Assembly (NCBI RefSeq): GCF_000024865.1
Contig: NC_013595.1
Span: 6,076,001-6,140,000 of the forward strand
DNA: 64,000 nt
From: Streptosporangium roseum DSM 43021
GTDB lineage: Bacteria > Actinomycetota > Actinomycetes > Streptosporangiales > Streptosporangiaceae
Direction: 5' to 3'
Shown: positions 63,934-64,000 of the stretch, in pieces
Numbering within the stretch: the stretch's first letter is position 1
How the letters are laid out: each line of letters opens with the position of its first letter
The notes under the pieces: model-generated
What the model was told of the DNA's origin: nothing
Databases searched by the model: none
Seen by the model: the letters and a program-made list of their open reading frames with translations, nothing else
Position numbers and translations under genes: made by a program

Positions 63934-64000
63934 TGAGTGAGCAGGACATGGGCGTCCGTGCCCGTCTGATAGAGGTCGGAGTCGACCTGGTGGCCAGGGA
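63933..64000 (+). CDS. TetR-type regulator, partial at right edge
   Basis: Only the first 22 codons are in the window: MSEQDMGVRARLIEVGVDLVAR. The pattern R-x-x-L-I-E-x-G-x-x-L is the usual first helix of TetR-family proteins. ATG 63933 overlaps the palindrome, so it could be leaderless; ATG 63948 (MGVRARL) with a weak AGG upstream is the alternative. The 36-bp operator next to it fits autoregulation. Confidence 0.6.
   Translation, partial: MSEQDMGVRARLIEVGVDLVAR

Overview
The window is very GC-rich, packs its genes into operons with 4-base ATGA/GTGA stop-start overlaps, and uses many GTG starts. It carries aerobic-type cobalamin genes, an actinobacterial-style inositol catabolic operon and an NRPS cluster. 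This points to a filamentous actinomycete, most likely in or near the Streptosporangiales; that placement is inference from gene content and style, not from a marker gene.

Layout. 1-3.6 kb: a TetR regulator divergent from a small cassette (42-residue membrane microprotein, siderophore-interacting flavoreductase, FAD monooxygenase, small membrane protein). The cassette is bracketed by two collinear remnants of what looks like one IS30-type transposase. 3.7-19.4 kb: a lipoprotein solute-binding protein divergent from a GntR/UTRA regulator, then one long plus-strand run: iolG, an iolE-like gene, iolC, an aldolase, iolB, iolD, a PiT phosphate transporter, its DUF47/PhoU-like partner, a fused ABC permease, its ATPase, two HAD phosphatases and an inositol-monophosphatase-type enzyme, closed by an 18-bp-stem hairpin. 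I read this as one proposed system: take up a phosphorylated inositol intact, dephosphorylate it inside, export or balance the phosphate, and degrade the ring. A 15-nt operator-like motif occurs both at the binding-protein/regulator intergenic region and in front of iolG. 19.6-26.2 kb: a minus-strand amino-acid ABC transporter with a D-aminoacylase and a beta-lactamase-like hydrolase, divergent from a diaminopimelate-decarboxylase-like gene across a 29-bp near-perfect palindrome.

26.4-46 kb: a PEBP-like gene; then an NRPS operon (MbtH protein, A-T-C-A-T synthetase, C-A-T-TE synthetase fused in frame to an MFS exporter, SyrP-like hydroxylase). The TE carries Cys in place of the usual nucleophilic Ser. 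The two A domains of the first synthetase share long almost identical DNA tracts. Convergent to it lies a peptide/nickel-type ABC importer with a GNAT acetyltransferase; far upstream of its first gene is a Fur-family (Zur-like) box. A metallophore made by the NRPS and re-imported by this transporter is a reasonable but unproven reading. An ATP-grasp gene and striking 13-nt tandem repeats follow.

46-59.3 kb: cobalamin ring synthesis: cobN behind a B12 riboswitch, cobG, cobH, a TnpB-type insertion element sitting exactly between cobH and cobIJ, then cobK, cbiD, cobM and cobL. CobG together with CbiD makes a mixed aerobic/anaerobic gene set. 59.3-64 kb: two FMN-binding split-barrel proteins, a peptide deformylase, a flavin amine oxidase, two unknown genes, and at the right edge the beginning of another TetR-type regulator whose start sits on a perfect 36-bp inverted repeat. 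I saw no rRNA, tRNA or CRISPR array.
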